This document shows positions 1-7,209 of a stretch of DNA of 10,276 nt, in pieces. The stretch lies in assembly GCA_019747455.1 (NCBI GenBank), contig JAIEQT010000125.1:1-10276 (forward strand). The letters are read 5' to 3'. Numbering within the stretch: the stretch's first letter is position 1; each line of letters opens with the position of its first letter. A program made the translations under genes and the position numbers. This DNA is from Chitinophagaceae bacterium (GTDB lineage Bacteria; Bacteroidota; Bacteroidia; Chitinophagales; Chitinophagaceae). The notes under the pieces were generated by a model. The model was not told the DNA's origin. It saw only the letters and a program-made list of their open reading frames with translations, and did no database searches.

Positions 1-51
1 GAAGGTAATTATGCCATTCGCTTTTTTAAGTATCTTGCAAATAAGTTTTGA
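1..51 (+). CDS. 3' end of an unidentified gene (partial)
   Basis: The reading frame is open from the first base and ends at TGA 49-51. It encodes a short C-terminal tail, EGNYAIRFFKYLANKF. The fragment is too short to assign a family. It lies in the same frame as the next gene, whose ATG follows after a single codon-length spacer (GCT), so the two are probably co-transcribed and may be translationally coupled. A split gene is unlikely, because the downstream ORF opens with its own signal peptide. Confidence 0.6.
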   Translation, partial: EGNYAIRFFKYLANKF

Positions 52-54
52 GCT

Positions 55-2001
55 ATGTACTTTTTAAAACACCCCCTTCGCATTTTTATTTATTGTTTTT
101 TTCAAGTGACGGTTCTTTTAGCAGCCGCTCAAAATACAGGCACAATTATTAATAATGGCATCAAAAAAATGGCAGCTAAAAACTATCGGGGTGCCATTCA
201 AGATTTCACAGCTGCCTTGGAAGAGCTTCCGGAAGAAGTTAACTTGTATGTGAATAGGTCTATTGCTAAAAGGTCATTGAAAGATTATGCCGGTGCAGTT
301 GAAGATCTGAGTTTTGCGCTAGAAATTGAGCCTAATAATGCGATGCTTTATTATAATAGAGGAGTTGCAAAGGGCTTGATGGAAGATGTAACCGGTGCTA
401 TTGAAGATTATACTAAAGCGCTTGCATTAAATCCTAATAATGCCAATGTATATTACAACAGAGGTGTAGAAAAAGAGAAGCTAAAAGATTTCCAAGGGGC
501 ATTAGCAGATTATAACAAAGCATTAGTATTGAATCCAAGAAATACAGCAGTATATTTTAATAGAGGAGTAGTACGTGGTCAATTAAATGATAAAGATGGG
601 GCTATTCAGGATTATAATAAAGCTGCCTTATATAATCCGAAGAATAAAGATGTTTGGTTCAACAGAGGTACTGAGAGAATGAGTAAAGACGACTATAACG
701 GTGCTATTAATGATTTTTCTAAGTCTATCAGCTTGGATGCAAGTGATCCTAATAGCTGGTTTAATAGAGGGTATGCCAAAACCAAACTCAATCAATTTAA
801 ATCGGCTATTAGTGATTTTGATAAAGCCATTCAATTAGATGCGGCTACCGATATTTATTTTAATAGAGGTATTGCTAAAGCTGCCATCAATGATCATAGA
901 GGCGCTATTCAGGATTTTGATAAAGTAGCTGCCGCAGAACCGGAAACCGATAATGTATATTTTAATAGAGGATTGAGTAAAGAGAAATTAGGAGACCATA
1001 ACGGCGCCCTGAGTGATTTAGAAAAGGCTTTGAAAATTAGTCAGGCTAACCCGGATATCTATTTTAACCGAGCTGTGATTCGGAGAGATCTTAAACTGTA
1101 TAAAATGGCTTTAGAAGATTTTGATAAAGCCTTGGTATTGAGTCCAAATAATTCAGACCTATATTTAAACAGAGGTATCACACGTGTATTGCTGGGCGAT
1201 ACCCTTAATGCTATTAAGGATTTTACAAAAGCTATAGAAGCTAATAAATTGAATACAAGTGCTTGGTTTAACAGAGGTATTTATTACGATAAAATGGGCG
1301 ACTATGAATCTGCGCTGGATGATTATAATACAGCTATTAATTTAGATCCGAAAAATGCAGACATATATTTTAATCGCGGCGTTGTGCGTGGTTATTTGAA
1401 AGATGCGAAGGGTGCCATGGCCGATTATAGTAGAGTGATTCAACTGAAACCTTCTTTTGGTAATGCCTGGTATAATAGAGGTGTAGAAAGAGCTCATGCA
1501 GGAGACCATGTTAATGCTGTAGCAGATTTTAATAAAGCTATTCAGATATTAGGTGAACAGCCAGACCTGGTTTTTAATAGAGGGATTTCTAAAGCTGCTT
1601 TAAAACAATATAATCTGGCCATTCTGGATTATAATAAAGTAATTGTAAACGCCCCTTCTATGCCTAATGTTTTTTTTAACAGAGGTATTGCCTTTGCTCA
1701 GTTAAAAAAATATGATGAAGCTATTATCGATTATGGTAAAGCCATTCAGCAGGATCCTAAGAATGCAGATATCTATTTGAATCGTGGCATTCTATTGGAG
1801 ATGAAGAAAGAATATGCCAATGCCATAGAAGATTTAACAAAAACTATTTCTCTTCATCCTGCCGGGGCAGAGGCTTATTATTTCAGAGGTTTGTGCAAGT
1901 TTTTTTTGAAAGATATTCCCGGAAGTTGTACAGACCTGAAAAAAGCAGTTGATCTGGGTAGTAAGCTGGCCTCACTAGAGCTCAGTAAATCCTGTAAATA
2001 G
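55..2001 (+). CDS. Secreted protein of 18 tandem tetratricopeptide (TPR) repeats
   Basis: Predicted periplasmic or surface-exposed TPR solenoid of 648 residues; the partner is unknown. Residues 1-25 form a signal peptide (basic n-region, hydrophobic core, AAA|Q cleavage). The rest is 18 consecutive units: unit 1 at about 27-62, units 2-17 at 63-605, unit 18 at 606-648. Units are 34 residues except unit 7 (233-265), which has 33. The consensus is roughly xxYFNRGxxKxxLxDyxGAixDyxKAixLxPxn, with an exact NRG signature in 14 units. The last unit carries C614, C625 and C647; C625 and C647 could form a disulfide in the oxidising periplasm (inference). There is no enzymatic domain, so a protein-binding scaffold is the likeliest role. 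ATG 55 is chosen because it gives a complete signal peptide and lies 3 nt after the preceding stop. The gene uses mostly AGA for Arg. No terminator is evident after its stop. Confidence 0.93.
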   Translation: MYFLKHPLRIFIYCFFQVTVLLAAAQNTGTIINNGIKKMAAKNYRGAIQDFTAALEELPEEVNLYVNRSIAKRSLKDYAGAVEDLSFALEIEPNNAMLYYNRGVAKGLMEDVTGAIEDYTKALALNPNNANVYYNRGVEKEKLKDFQGALADYNKALVLNPRNTAVYFNRGVVRGQLNDKDGAIQDYNKAALYNPKNKDVWFNRGTERMSKDDYNGAINDFSKSISLDASDPNSWFNRGYAKTKLNQFKSAISDFDKAIQLDAATDIYFNRGIAKAAINDHRGAIQDFDKVAAAEPETDNVYFNRGLSKEKLGDHNGALSDLEKALKISQANPDIYFNRAVIRRDLKLYKMALEDFDKALVLSPNNSDLYLNRGITRVLLGDTLNAIKDFTKAIEANKLNTSAWFNRGIYYDKMGDYESALDDYNTAINLDPKNADIYFNRGVVRGYLKDAKGAMADYSRVIQLKPSFGNAWYNRGVERAHAGDHVNAVADFNKAIQILGEQPDLVFNRGISKAALKQYNLAILDYNKVIVNAPSMPNVFFNRGIAFAQLKKYDEAIIDYGKAIQQDPKNADIYLNRGILLEMKKEYANAIEDLTKTISLHPAGAEAYYFRGLCKFFLKDIPGSCTDLKKAVDLGSKLASLELSKSCK

Positions 2002-2087
2002 CGCGCTTTTCCTTGATTTTTGCCATTAGTGTTAAAAAGAACTTTTTTATCACCGGGCATGTAATATATTGCATATATCAATTACAA

Positions 2088-2804
2088 ATGAAAAAACGCT
2101 TTATGAAAAAATTATTCTTATCAGCTTTAGTTTTACTGGCACTGGGTGTTTCAGTATCTGCTCAAACAGCAGATGAAATTATTACTAAGTATATTACTGC
2201 TATTGGGGGTGCCGATAAATGGCGCCAAATTAAATCTATAAAAGTAGAAGGTCAGGCTGAAGTACAAGGCTTTGCTATCCCTTTTACCATGCAGGGTGTT
2301 CAAATGAAAGGAATGAGAGTAGATGCGGAGTTTCAGGGAAATAAAATCATTGATATCGTTACGCCAAGCGCAGGATGGTCACAAAATCCTTTCAGTGGTA
2401 AATCTGGCTTAACAGCGTTAACAGAAGAAGAACTTAAAACCAAATTAGATGATTTGGATATTCAAGATGCCTTTGTTGATTATAAAGCAAAAGGATCTAC
2501 CATTGAGTTCTTAGGAAAAGATGAAGAAGATGGTAATGAATATTTTAAAGTGAAGATCACTTCTAAAAATGGTAATGAAAAAACCTACTTTTTTGATACT
2601 AAAACCAGTTTAGCTTACAAAACTGAGTCAATTTCAAAAGTACAAGGACAAGAAGTAAAAAGTTCTATCAAGTACCTTGATTATCAAACACTCGAAAATG
2701 GTATCAAAATGCCTTTCAAAACAGATTTGGGTCAAATGATGCAGGTGGTTAAAAAGGTTACCCTTAACCCTACCGTTGATGAAACTATCTTCAAAGGAAA
2801 TTAA
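2088..2804 (+). CDS. Secreted LolA-like (outer membrane lipoprotein-sorting type) protein
   Basis: Protein of 238 residues with a signal peptide at 1-25 (KKRFMKK n-region, Leu/Val-rich core, SVSA|Q cleavage). The mature protein begins QTADEIITKYITAIGG and ends in NPTVDETIFKGN, with alternating beta-strand-like segments between. This pattern matches the small LolA/LppX-fold proteins common in Bacteroidota, often named outer membrane lipoprotein-sorting protein. True LolA shuttles lipoproteins through the periplasm, but that role is not shown for this branch; binding of a lipid or other hydrophobic ligand is an inference. ATG 2088 is the first ATG in frame. ATG 2103 (MKKLFLS...) is an equally plausible start and leaves the signal peptide intact. 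A longer version from TTG 2013 would bury the signal peptide and is rejected. The gene begins 86 nt after the TPR gene and is followed by a hairpin at 2822-2863. Confidence 0.75.
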   Translation: MKKRFMKKLFLSALVLLALGVSVSAQTADEIITKYITAIGGADKWRQIKSIKVEGQAEVQGFAIPFTMQGVQMKGMRVDAEFQGNKIIDIVTPSAGWSQNPFSGKSGLTALTEEELKTKLDDLDIQDAFVDYKAKGSTIEFLGKDEEDGNEYFKVKITSKNGNEKTYFFDTKTSLAYKTESISKVQGQEVKSSIKYLDYQTLENGIKMPFKTDLGQMMQVVKKVTLNPTVDETIFKGN

Positions 2805-2821
2805 TTAATATAATTTTTCAG

Positions 2822-2863
2822 AATGCTTTCTTCTTTATCAATGGTAAGGTAGAAAGCATTTTT
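2822..2863 (+). terminator. Hairpin with T-run: terminator or attenuator before the propeller gene
   Basis: The arms 2822-2831 (AATGCTTTCT) and 2851-2860 (AGAAAGCATT) are perfectly complementary over 10 bp. After one T-T mismatch the stem continues for 5 more pairs (2833-2837 with 2845-2849, one G-U) around a 7-nt loop. A TTTTT run follows at 2859-2863. This is a good intrinsic terminator shape for the LolA-like gene, but it ends only 11 nt before ATG 2875. The next gene must therefore use read-through or a promoter that overlaps the hairpin. Confidence 0.75.
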
Positions 2864-2874
2864 AATTATGCGTT

Positions 2875-5800
2875 ATGAGAAAATATTTCGTTCTATTCAT
2901 CCTACTCTTTGCAATGGCTGCCCAAGCACAGGTTAGCTTAAATTCCTCTTATTATCAGGTAATGAGTGCCAGAGCTTTAGGGCCATCTACCATGAGTGGA
3001 AGAATTAGTGCTATTGAAGGTATAACAGTAGATAACCAACTTAATCTTTATGTTGGTACTGCAGGTGGGGGTATCTGGAAAAGCCAGAATGGCGGACAAT
3101 CTTTTAGTCCCATATTTGATAAGTATTGTCAGAGTATTGGGGCACTTGCCATTGAACCTGGCAATGGTAAAGTGGTATATGCGGGTACTGGCGAATCGAA
3201 TATGCGTAATTCAGTGTCTATAGGCGATGGTTTGTATAAAACAACAGATGGTGGAGCGAACTGGCAAAAGATAGGGTTAGATAGCACAGAACATATCAGT
3301 AAAATAGTTATTGATCCTGCCGATAAAAAAACAATTTATGTGTCGGCTCCCGGTCCTCTTTGGAGCAATTCCTCCCATAGAGGATTGTATAAATCTACTG
3401 ATGCCGGAAAAACATGGAATAAGATTTTATATGTAAATGAGGAAACCGGTTGTGCGGATATTGCTGTTCATCCACAAAAATCAAATATTATATTAGCCAG
3501 TTTCTGGCAATTTCGCCGCAAACCTTATGCCTTTAATTCAGGAGGCTCGGGTAGTGCACTATTTAAGTCAGTAGACGGAGGTAAAACCTGGAATAAGATA
3601 CGAAATGGGTTACCTGAAGGTGATTTTGGTAGAATCATTATTACTATTAATCCTTCTAAACCTTCCCAAATATTTGCCATAGTGGAGGCAAAAGAATCAG
3701 CCTTATATGTTTCTGATGATGAAGGAGATAATTGGAAAAAAATAGCTTCCAATAATACGCTCTCTTTTCGCCCTTTTTACTTCAGCACTTTGGTTGTAGA
3801 TCCAAAAGATCCCAAAAGAATATATCGTCCAACGTATTCTTTTGAATTCTCTAATGATGGTGGATTAACCTGGACGGGTAGTGGCTTCGGTGGCGTAGCA
3901 CCACATGCCGATCATCATGCATTGTGGGTGAACCCCGCAAATACAGATGTAATGTATTTAGGTACGGATGGTGGTGTTTATCTAAGTACCAATAGAGGAA
4001 CAAGTTGGCAGTTTTTAAATAATTTGCCGGTAGGACAATTTTATCATGTAAGTGTAGACAATAAAAAGCCATATAATATTTATGGCGGATTACAAGATAA
4101 TAATAATTGGATCGCACCTAGTTCATCGCCTGGCGGTGTGGTATCTACCGACTGGCGCGGACTTGGTGGGGGAGATGGTTTTTGGGTACAGCCCGATCCG
4201 ATAGAAGGCAGTAGTGTTTTTGCAGAATCGCAGGGTGGGGAAATGTATCGTATTGATATGAAGCGAGGATTATCTTTTGATATACAACCACAATTACAAA
4301 AAGGCGATAGTGCCTATAGATGGAATTGGAATACACCCATTGTTATCGGTGCTAGTAAATGGCAAAAGCCCGGTAACAAATTATATAACCTGTATACGGG
4401 CGCTCAATATGTATTTCGCTCGAGAGATGAAGGAAAAAACTGGGAGCGTATCTCTCCGGATTTAACTACTAATAATAAAGACAAACAACAAGCGGCAGGT
4501 AGTGGTGGTATTACAGGTGATAATACCAGCGCTGAAAACCATTGTACTATTTTCACTATTACACAAGATCCTAAGAATGAAAATATTATTTGGGCTGGTA
4601 CAGATGATGGCAATGTGCAGCTTACAAAAGATGGTGGTAAAACATGGGTAAATAAGGCAGCTGAGATTTGGAAAACAGGTGTGCCGGAGCATAGCTGGGT
4701 AAGCTGTATTGAAATTTCTTCCTTAAACCCGCAGCGAATTTATATCACCTTAGAGAACCATATGTATGGTGATCATGGAACCTATGTGGTAATGAGTGCA
4801 GACGGAGGCAATACATGGAAAAGATTTACTTCCACAGAGTTTACAGGTTTTGCGCATGTTATCCGCGAGGATATTGTAAATGAAAAATTATTATTTCTTG
4901 GAACAGAAATGGGTTTGTTCATTTCATTCGATGGCGGAGCTACCTGGATGCGCAGTAAATATCAAAATATACCTTGGTATGCATTGGTAAGAGATATTAA
5001 AATTCATCCGAAAACCAATGATTTAGTAATTGCCACACACGGAAGAGGTATTTATATTATGGATAATTTACAGCCCTTACGCGAAATGAGTAAGGCCGAT
5101 CTTAATAAAGATTTCATATTCTTCCCGGTTCAATCTTTTACAATAGACTATAATGCACAATATCCTCAACCTTCCGCTAATTTATTTGGTTGGTATGGAG
5201 AGAATTCGGTTTTGGCACCTACTTTTTATTATTATTTAAAACAGCGAAGTAACGATGCTGTAAAGATTGAAATTTTTGATAGTAACAATAAATCTGTCAT
5301 TGATTTTAATGGATCGGGTTTAAAGGGATTGAATAAAGTTTATTGGGGATTGAATAGCAGACCTCCTAAAGTAGCTGTTGGCGGTATGATCACACAGAGC
5401 TCTATGCAAAGAGCCGGACTAGTTGGCCCGAGGGTAATACCCGGTAAATATAAAGTTGTGATAAAAGCAGATGGTAAAGAATATGTACAGTATATCGATG
5501 TATTACCAAATCCACAAAAAGGATTTAGTTTGCAAGAAGCCATTACCTTACAAGAACAAGCAACACGATTATTCAATCTGGAGGAGAAATTATTTTATTT
5601 AGTGGATACCACAGATAAAACAATTGCCAAGCTTAGTACTAAAAATGGAAAAAATGAGCAAGAAGTTAAGCAGTTGCAGCAATTAACGGATCTGCGTAAA
5701 GAACTTATTGAAACGAATCGTAAATCTATTTTCTTCGATGAAACTAAATTTAGAAAAAAAGTAAGTGATCTATATCTAACAGTTGCTACAGCTATAGAAC

Positions 5801-5889
5801 CTTTAAGTACTTCAAAAGCTTCAGCCATTGAAATATTAGAGAAAGAATTTGAGACCTGGAAACAAAAAGTGTATGCAGTGCTGAAATAG
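2875..5889 (+). CDS. Secreted Asp-box (BNR/VPS10-like) double beta-propeller protein, often annotated glycosyl hydrolase
   Basis: Protein of 1004 residues with a signal peptide at 1-18 (AQA|Q cleavage). Eleven Asp-box motifs (S/T-x-D-x-G-x-T/N-W and variants) begin at residues 70, 123, 174, 232, 280, 326, 371, 516, 584, 641 and 684. Two, at 70 and 371, have Asn instead of Asp. Boxes mark blade hairpins in sialidases, sortilin/VPS10 and GH74 enzymes, so two propellers spanning about 30-735 are likely. A box-free stretch (379-515) holds motifs I recognise as typical of this large bacterial family: HADHHALW (344-351), GGLQDNNNW (404-412), GGGDGFW (431-437) and WNWNTP (483-488). Residues 795-880 resemble an Ig-like/FlgD-type strand domain ending in PGKYKV and VLPNP, and 885-1004 are helical and charged. 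No type IX secretion sorting domain is seen at the C-terminus. The family is commonly labelled glycosyl hydrolase or sortilin-like, but I cannot identify catalytic residues, so substrate and activity stay open. ATG 2868 lies 7 nt upstream but out of frame. Confidence 0.9.
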   Translation: MRKYFVLFILLFAMAAQAQVSLNSSYYQVMSARALGPSTMSGRISAIEGITVDNQLNLYVGTAGGGIWKSQNGGQSFSPIFDKYCQSIGALAIEPGNGKVVYAGTGESNMRNSVSIGDGLYKTTDGGANWQKIGLDSTEHISKIVIDPADKKTIYVSAPGPLWSNSSHRGLYKSTDAGKTWNKILYVNEETGCADIAVHPQKSNIILASFWQFRRKPYAFNSGGSGSALFKSVDGGKTWNKIRNGLPEGDFGRIIITINPSKPSQIFAIVEAKESALYVSDDEGDNWKKIASNNTLSFRPFYFSTLVVDPKDPKRIYRPTYSFEFSNDGGLTWTGSGFGGVAPHADHHALWVNPANTDVMYLGTDGGVYLSTNRGTSWQFLNNLPVGQFYHVSVDNKKPYNIYGGLQDNNNWIAPSSSPGGVVSTDWRGLGGGDGFWVQPDPIEGSSVFAESQGGEMYRIDMKRGLSFDIQPQLQKGDSAYRWNWNTPIVIGASKWQKPGNKLYNLYTGAQYVFRSRDEGKNWERISPDLTTNNKDKQQAAGSGGITGDNTSAENHCTIFTITQDPKNENIIWAGTDDGNVQLTKDGGKTWVNKAAEIWKTGVPEHSWVSCIEISSLNPQRIYITLENHMYGDHGTYVVMSADGGNTWKRFTSTEFTGFAHVIREDIVNEKLLFLGTEMGLFISFDGGATWMRSKYQNIPWYALVRDIKIHPKTNDLVIATHGRGIYIMDNLQPLREMSKADLNKDFIFFPVQSFTIDYNAQYPQPSANLFGWYGENSVLAPTFYYYLKQRSNDAVKIEIFDSNNKSVIDFNGSGLKGLNKVYWGLNSRPPKVAVGGMITQSSMQRAGLVGPRVIPGKYKVVIKADGKEYVQYIDVLPNPQKGFSLQEAITLQEQATRLFNLEEKLFYLVDTTDKTIAKLSTKNGKNEQEVKQLQQLTDLRKELIETNRKSIFFDETKFRKKVSDLYLTVATAIEPLSTSKASAIEILEKEFETWKQKVYAVLK

Positions 5890-5926
5890 TAAAAAAGCCC
5901 CCACCATATTGCTGGGGGCTTTTTTA
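5890..5926. terminator. Bidirectional intrinsic terminator between convergent genes
   Basis: A perfect 14-bp stem pairs 5890-5903 (T, A6, GCCCCC, A) with 5913-5926 (T, GGGGGC, T6, A) around a 9-nt loop. The GC core is flanked by an A-run on one side and a T-run on the other, so it can terminate transcription on both strands. It starts directly after the TAG stop of the propeller gene. On the other side it includes the TAA stop of the LacI gene (5924-5926), so one element serves both genes. Confidence 0.92.
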
Positions 5927-6916
5927 TAATGATCCACCTTCTACCAAATTACTTTCTACAAATAGTTCTTGTAAGGAAGGTTGTCCGGAAAGGCAAGCCA
6001 TAAGTTGGGTAAAAGCGAGTTTGCCTAATTTGTAACCACTGGTTTCTACGTACGTTATTTCCGGATAATATAATGAGGGTATGAATCCATTACTAATTGA
6101 TATAACACCCAATTCTCTGGGTATGATAATCTGTTTTTGGCGAATGGCTTTCATAGCACCAATGAGTAATTCATCGCTCATGCAAAAGATCACATCCGGT
6201 TTTTTTGTTTTTTCTAATCCCTTATAGGTATCCGTTTCTGCTTCGGCGCTATTCTTAGCAAATGCCATATCAATGGTTGCTTCTTTGTTGTGCTTATGTA
6301 TATATCGTTCGAAGGCATCCCTTCTCTTTTGGGTGATAGAAAGTTTTGGGTCACCGAATAAAGCCAGAATTCTTGTTTTTTTGGCTTGTGTAATAGCTTC
6401 TGCTGCCATACCTGCGGCTCTTTCATCGGCCAAACAAACTTTATTCAAGCCTTTTTCTTCAGGCACTTTATCAAAAAAAACAACCGGAATATCCAGCTCT
6501 TTCATTTTATTATAATGCCTTAGATCTTTGGTGTCAGCCGTTATACAGGCAAATAATCCGGTTACTCTGTTTTGGCGGAATAGGCGGAGATTGTCTGATT
6601 CGATATCGGGGTCGTCTGCGCTTTGTAGGATCATAAGGGAATAACCATTTCTTCTGCTTTCTTCCTCTACGGATGAAATAAAGCTTTCATAGAAGTGGTT
6701 GGATATGGCAGGTACCAATAAGCCAATAAGCTTACTATGTTTCGTTCTCAGGTGTACGGCAAAGGCGTTGGGTTCGTAGTCGAGGGCAGCCGCCAATTCC
6801 AATACTTTTTCTCTGGTTTTAATGGATATATCGGGGTGGTGTTTAAGGGCGCGGGAAACAGTAGAGATACTGCACCCCATTGTTTCAGCAATTTTTTTCA
6901 AAGTCGTATTATTCAT
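5924..6916 (-). CDS. LacI-family transcriptional regulator
   Basis: DNA-binding repressor or activator of 330 residues, the usual LacI/GalR length. The helix-turn-helix covers about residues 6-50 (LKKIAETMGCSISTVSRAL...). Its recognition helix is S16-L24, with Ile17, Ser18 and Arg22 at the places where LacI uses Tyr17, Gln18 and Arg22 for operator choice. The hinge is N50-R57 and keeps Leu56, the residue that in LacI intercalates at the central CpG of the operator. Residues 62-330 form the periplasmic-binding-protein-like effector domain, with S247-D248 and a SNG at 275-277 where many relatives have an Asp; the effector is probably a sugar, but its identity cannot be read. The start codon at 6914-6916 places the helix-turn-helix at the extreme N-terminus, as is normal. 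The gene is divergent from the SusC-type gene, so it probably controls that transporter and perhaps itself (inference). Confidence 0.95.
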   Translation of the reverse strand: MNNTTLKKIAETMGCSISTVSRALKHHPDISIKTREKVLELAAALDYEPNAFAVHLRTKHSKLIGLLVPAISNHFYESFISSVEEESRRNGYSLMILQSADDPDIESDNLRLFRQNRVTGLFACITADTKDLRHYNKMKELDIPVVFFDKVPEEKGLNKVCLADERAAGMAAEAITQAKKTRILALFGDPKLSITQKRRDAFERYIHKHNKEATIDMAFAKNSAEAETDTYKGLEKTKKPDVIFCMSDELLIGAMKAIRQKQIIIPRELGVISISNGFIPSLYYPEITYVETSGYKLGKLAFTQLMACLSGQPSLQELFVESNLVEGGSL

Positions 6917-6939
6917 CCCAAATTTTTTAGAAAGGTATT

Positions 6940-6958
6940 ACATTTTCACATCAAATGT
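6940..6958. repeat. Inverted repeat ACATTT-N7-AAATGT upstream of lacI
   Basis: The arms 6940-6945 and 6953-6958 are perfect reverse complements of 6 bp, separated by TCACATC. The repeat lies 24 bp before the lacI start codon. It could be a binding site for a dimeric regulator or a weak hairpin in the lacI leader. The sequence is AT-rich, so chance is a real alternative. Confidence 0.35.
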
Positions 6959-6963
6959 TTTCG

Positions 6964-6973
6964 CAATCGTTTG
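6964..6973. promoter_or_regulatory. Candidate LacI-type operator core, lacI-proximal
   Basis: CAATCGTTTG matches the AAnCGnTT core common to LacI/GalR-family operators and is symmetric about the central CG except at the flanking T/T pair. It lies about 48 bp upstream of the lacI start, a position suited to autoregulation. The intact hinge Leu56 of the regulator supports a CpG-centred site. Nine of its ten bases (CAATCGTTT) recur at 7102-7110. Confidence 0.35.
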
Positions 6974-7101
6974 TTATTTTTTGTCCCTTTTTTTTTGCGG
7001 TAAAACTGTTTTTAGTATTTAAATCACCCTTATTTTAGAAAAAGAATTGTTACAAATAATTTAACAAAGAATGCATCGTTTTGAAGATGGTTGTGGTCTA
7101 A

Positions 7102-7110
7102 CAATCGTTT
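7102..7110. promoter_or_regulatory. Candidate LacI-type operator core, susC-proximal
   Basis: CAATCGTTT repeats the core of the site at 6964, 138 bp away and in the same orientation. It is less symmetric at the edges. It lies about 125 bp upstream of the susC start codon, farther than a classical roadblock operator, so looping with the other site would be one way to act (inference). A weaker relative, CATCGTTTT, lies at 7074-7082. Confidence 0.3.
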
Positions 7111-7194
7111 TTATGCAGAAAAAAGGGTTTTGTTGAGTTTTTTTAGCATTCTTTTTAGAAAAAAATAACAAAAAAGTTTTTTTAGTATAAAAAT

Positions 7195-7209
7195 GTGTAT
7201 TTTGTACAC
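7195..7209 (+). promoter_or_regulatory. Candidate susC promoter -7 box inside a GTGTA/TACAC dyad
   Basis: TATTTTG at 7198-7204 is one base shorter than the Bacteroidota -7 consensus TAnnTTTG and lies 31 bp before ATG 7236, which would leave a leader of about 25 nt. No clear TTG/TTTG -33 box is present; the expected place holds a T-run (7177-7183). The box sits inside a 5-5-5 dyad, GTGTA-TTTTG-TACAC, which could be an operator covering the promoter. Both readings are tentative. Confidence 0.33.

Noticed and set aside
55..2001. Regular period of about 102 bp that could suggest a DNA repeat array
   Set aside because: The period equals 34 codons and follows the TPR protein repeat; the DNA copies are diverged and there are no spacers, so it is not a CRISPR array or a satellite.
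2000..2007. AGCGCGCT palindrome after the TPR gene as a possible terminator
   Set aside because: It has no loop and only a very short stem, with a weak T-run; it cannot form a stable intrinsic terminator.
2064..2078. ATATAT-TGC-ATATAT dyad before the LolA-like gene
   Set aside because: It is a low-complexity AT palindrome with no matching partner site; TATATTG inside it is a poor -7 box and no -33 box is evident.
2013..2087. TTG-initiated N-terminal extension of the LolA-like protein
   Set aside because: It would place 25 extra residues before a complete signal peptide; ATG 2088 or 2103 gives a normal secreted protein.
2868..2936. Out-of-frame ATG opening a 22-codon ORF that overlaps the propeller gene start
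   Set aside because: The product has no features and the in-frame ATG 2875 begins a complete signal peptide. A minor effect on initiation cannot be excluded.
3525..5828. Several minus-strand ORFs of 60-90 codons inside the propeller gene
   Set aside because: They are antisense shadows of a well-supported coding frame and have no recognisable motifs.
6737..7022. Two overlapping plus-strand ORFs at the lacI 5' end
   Set aside because: They are antisense to the LacI helix-turn-helix region, and their Phe-rich tails come from T-runs.
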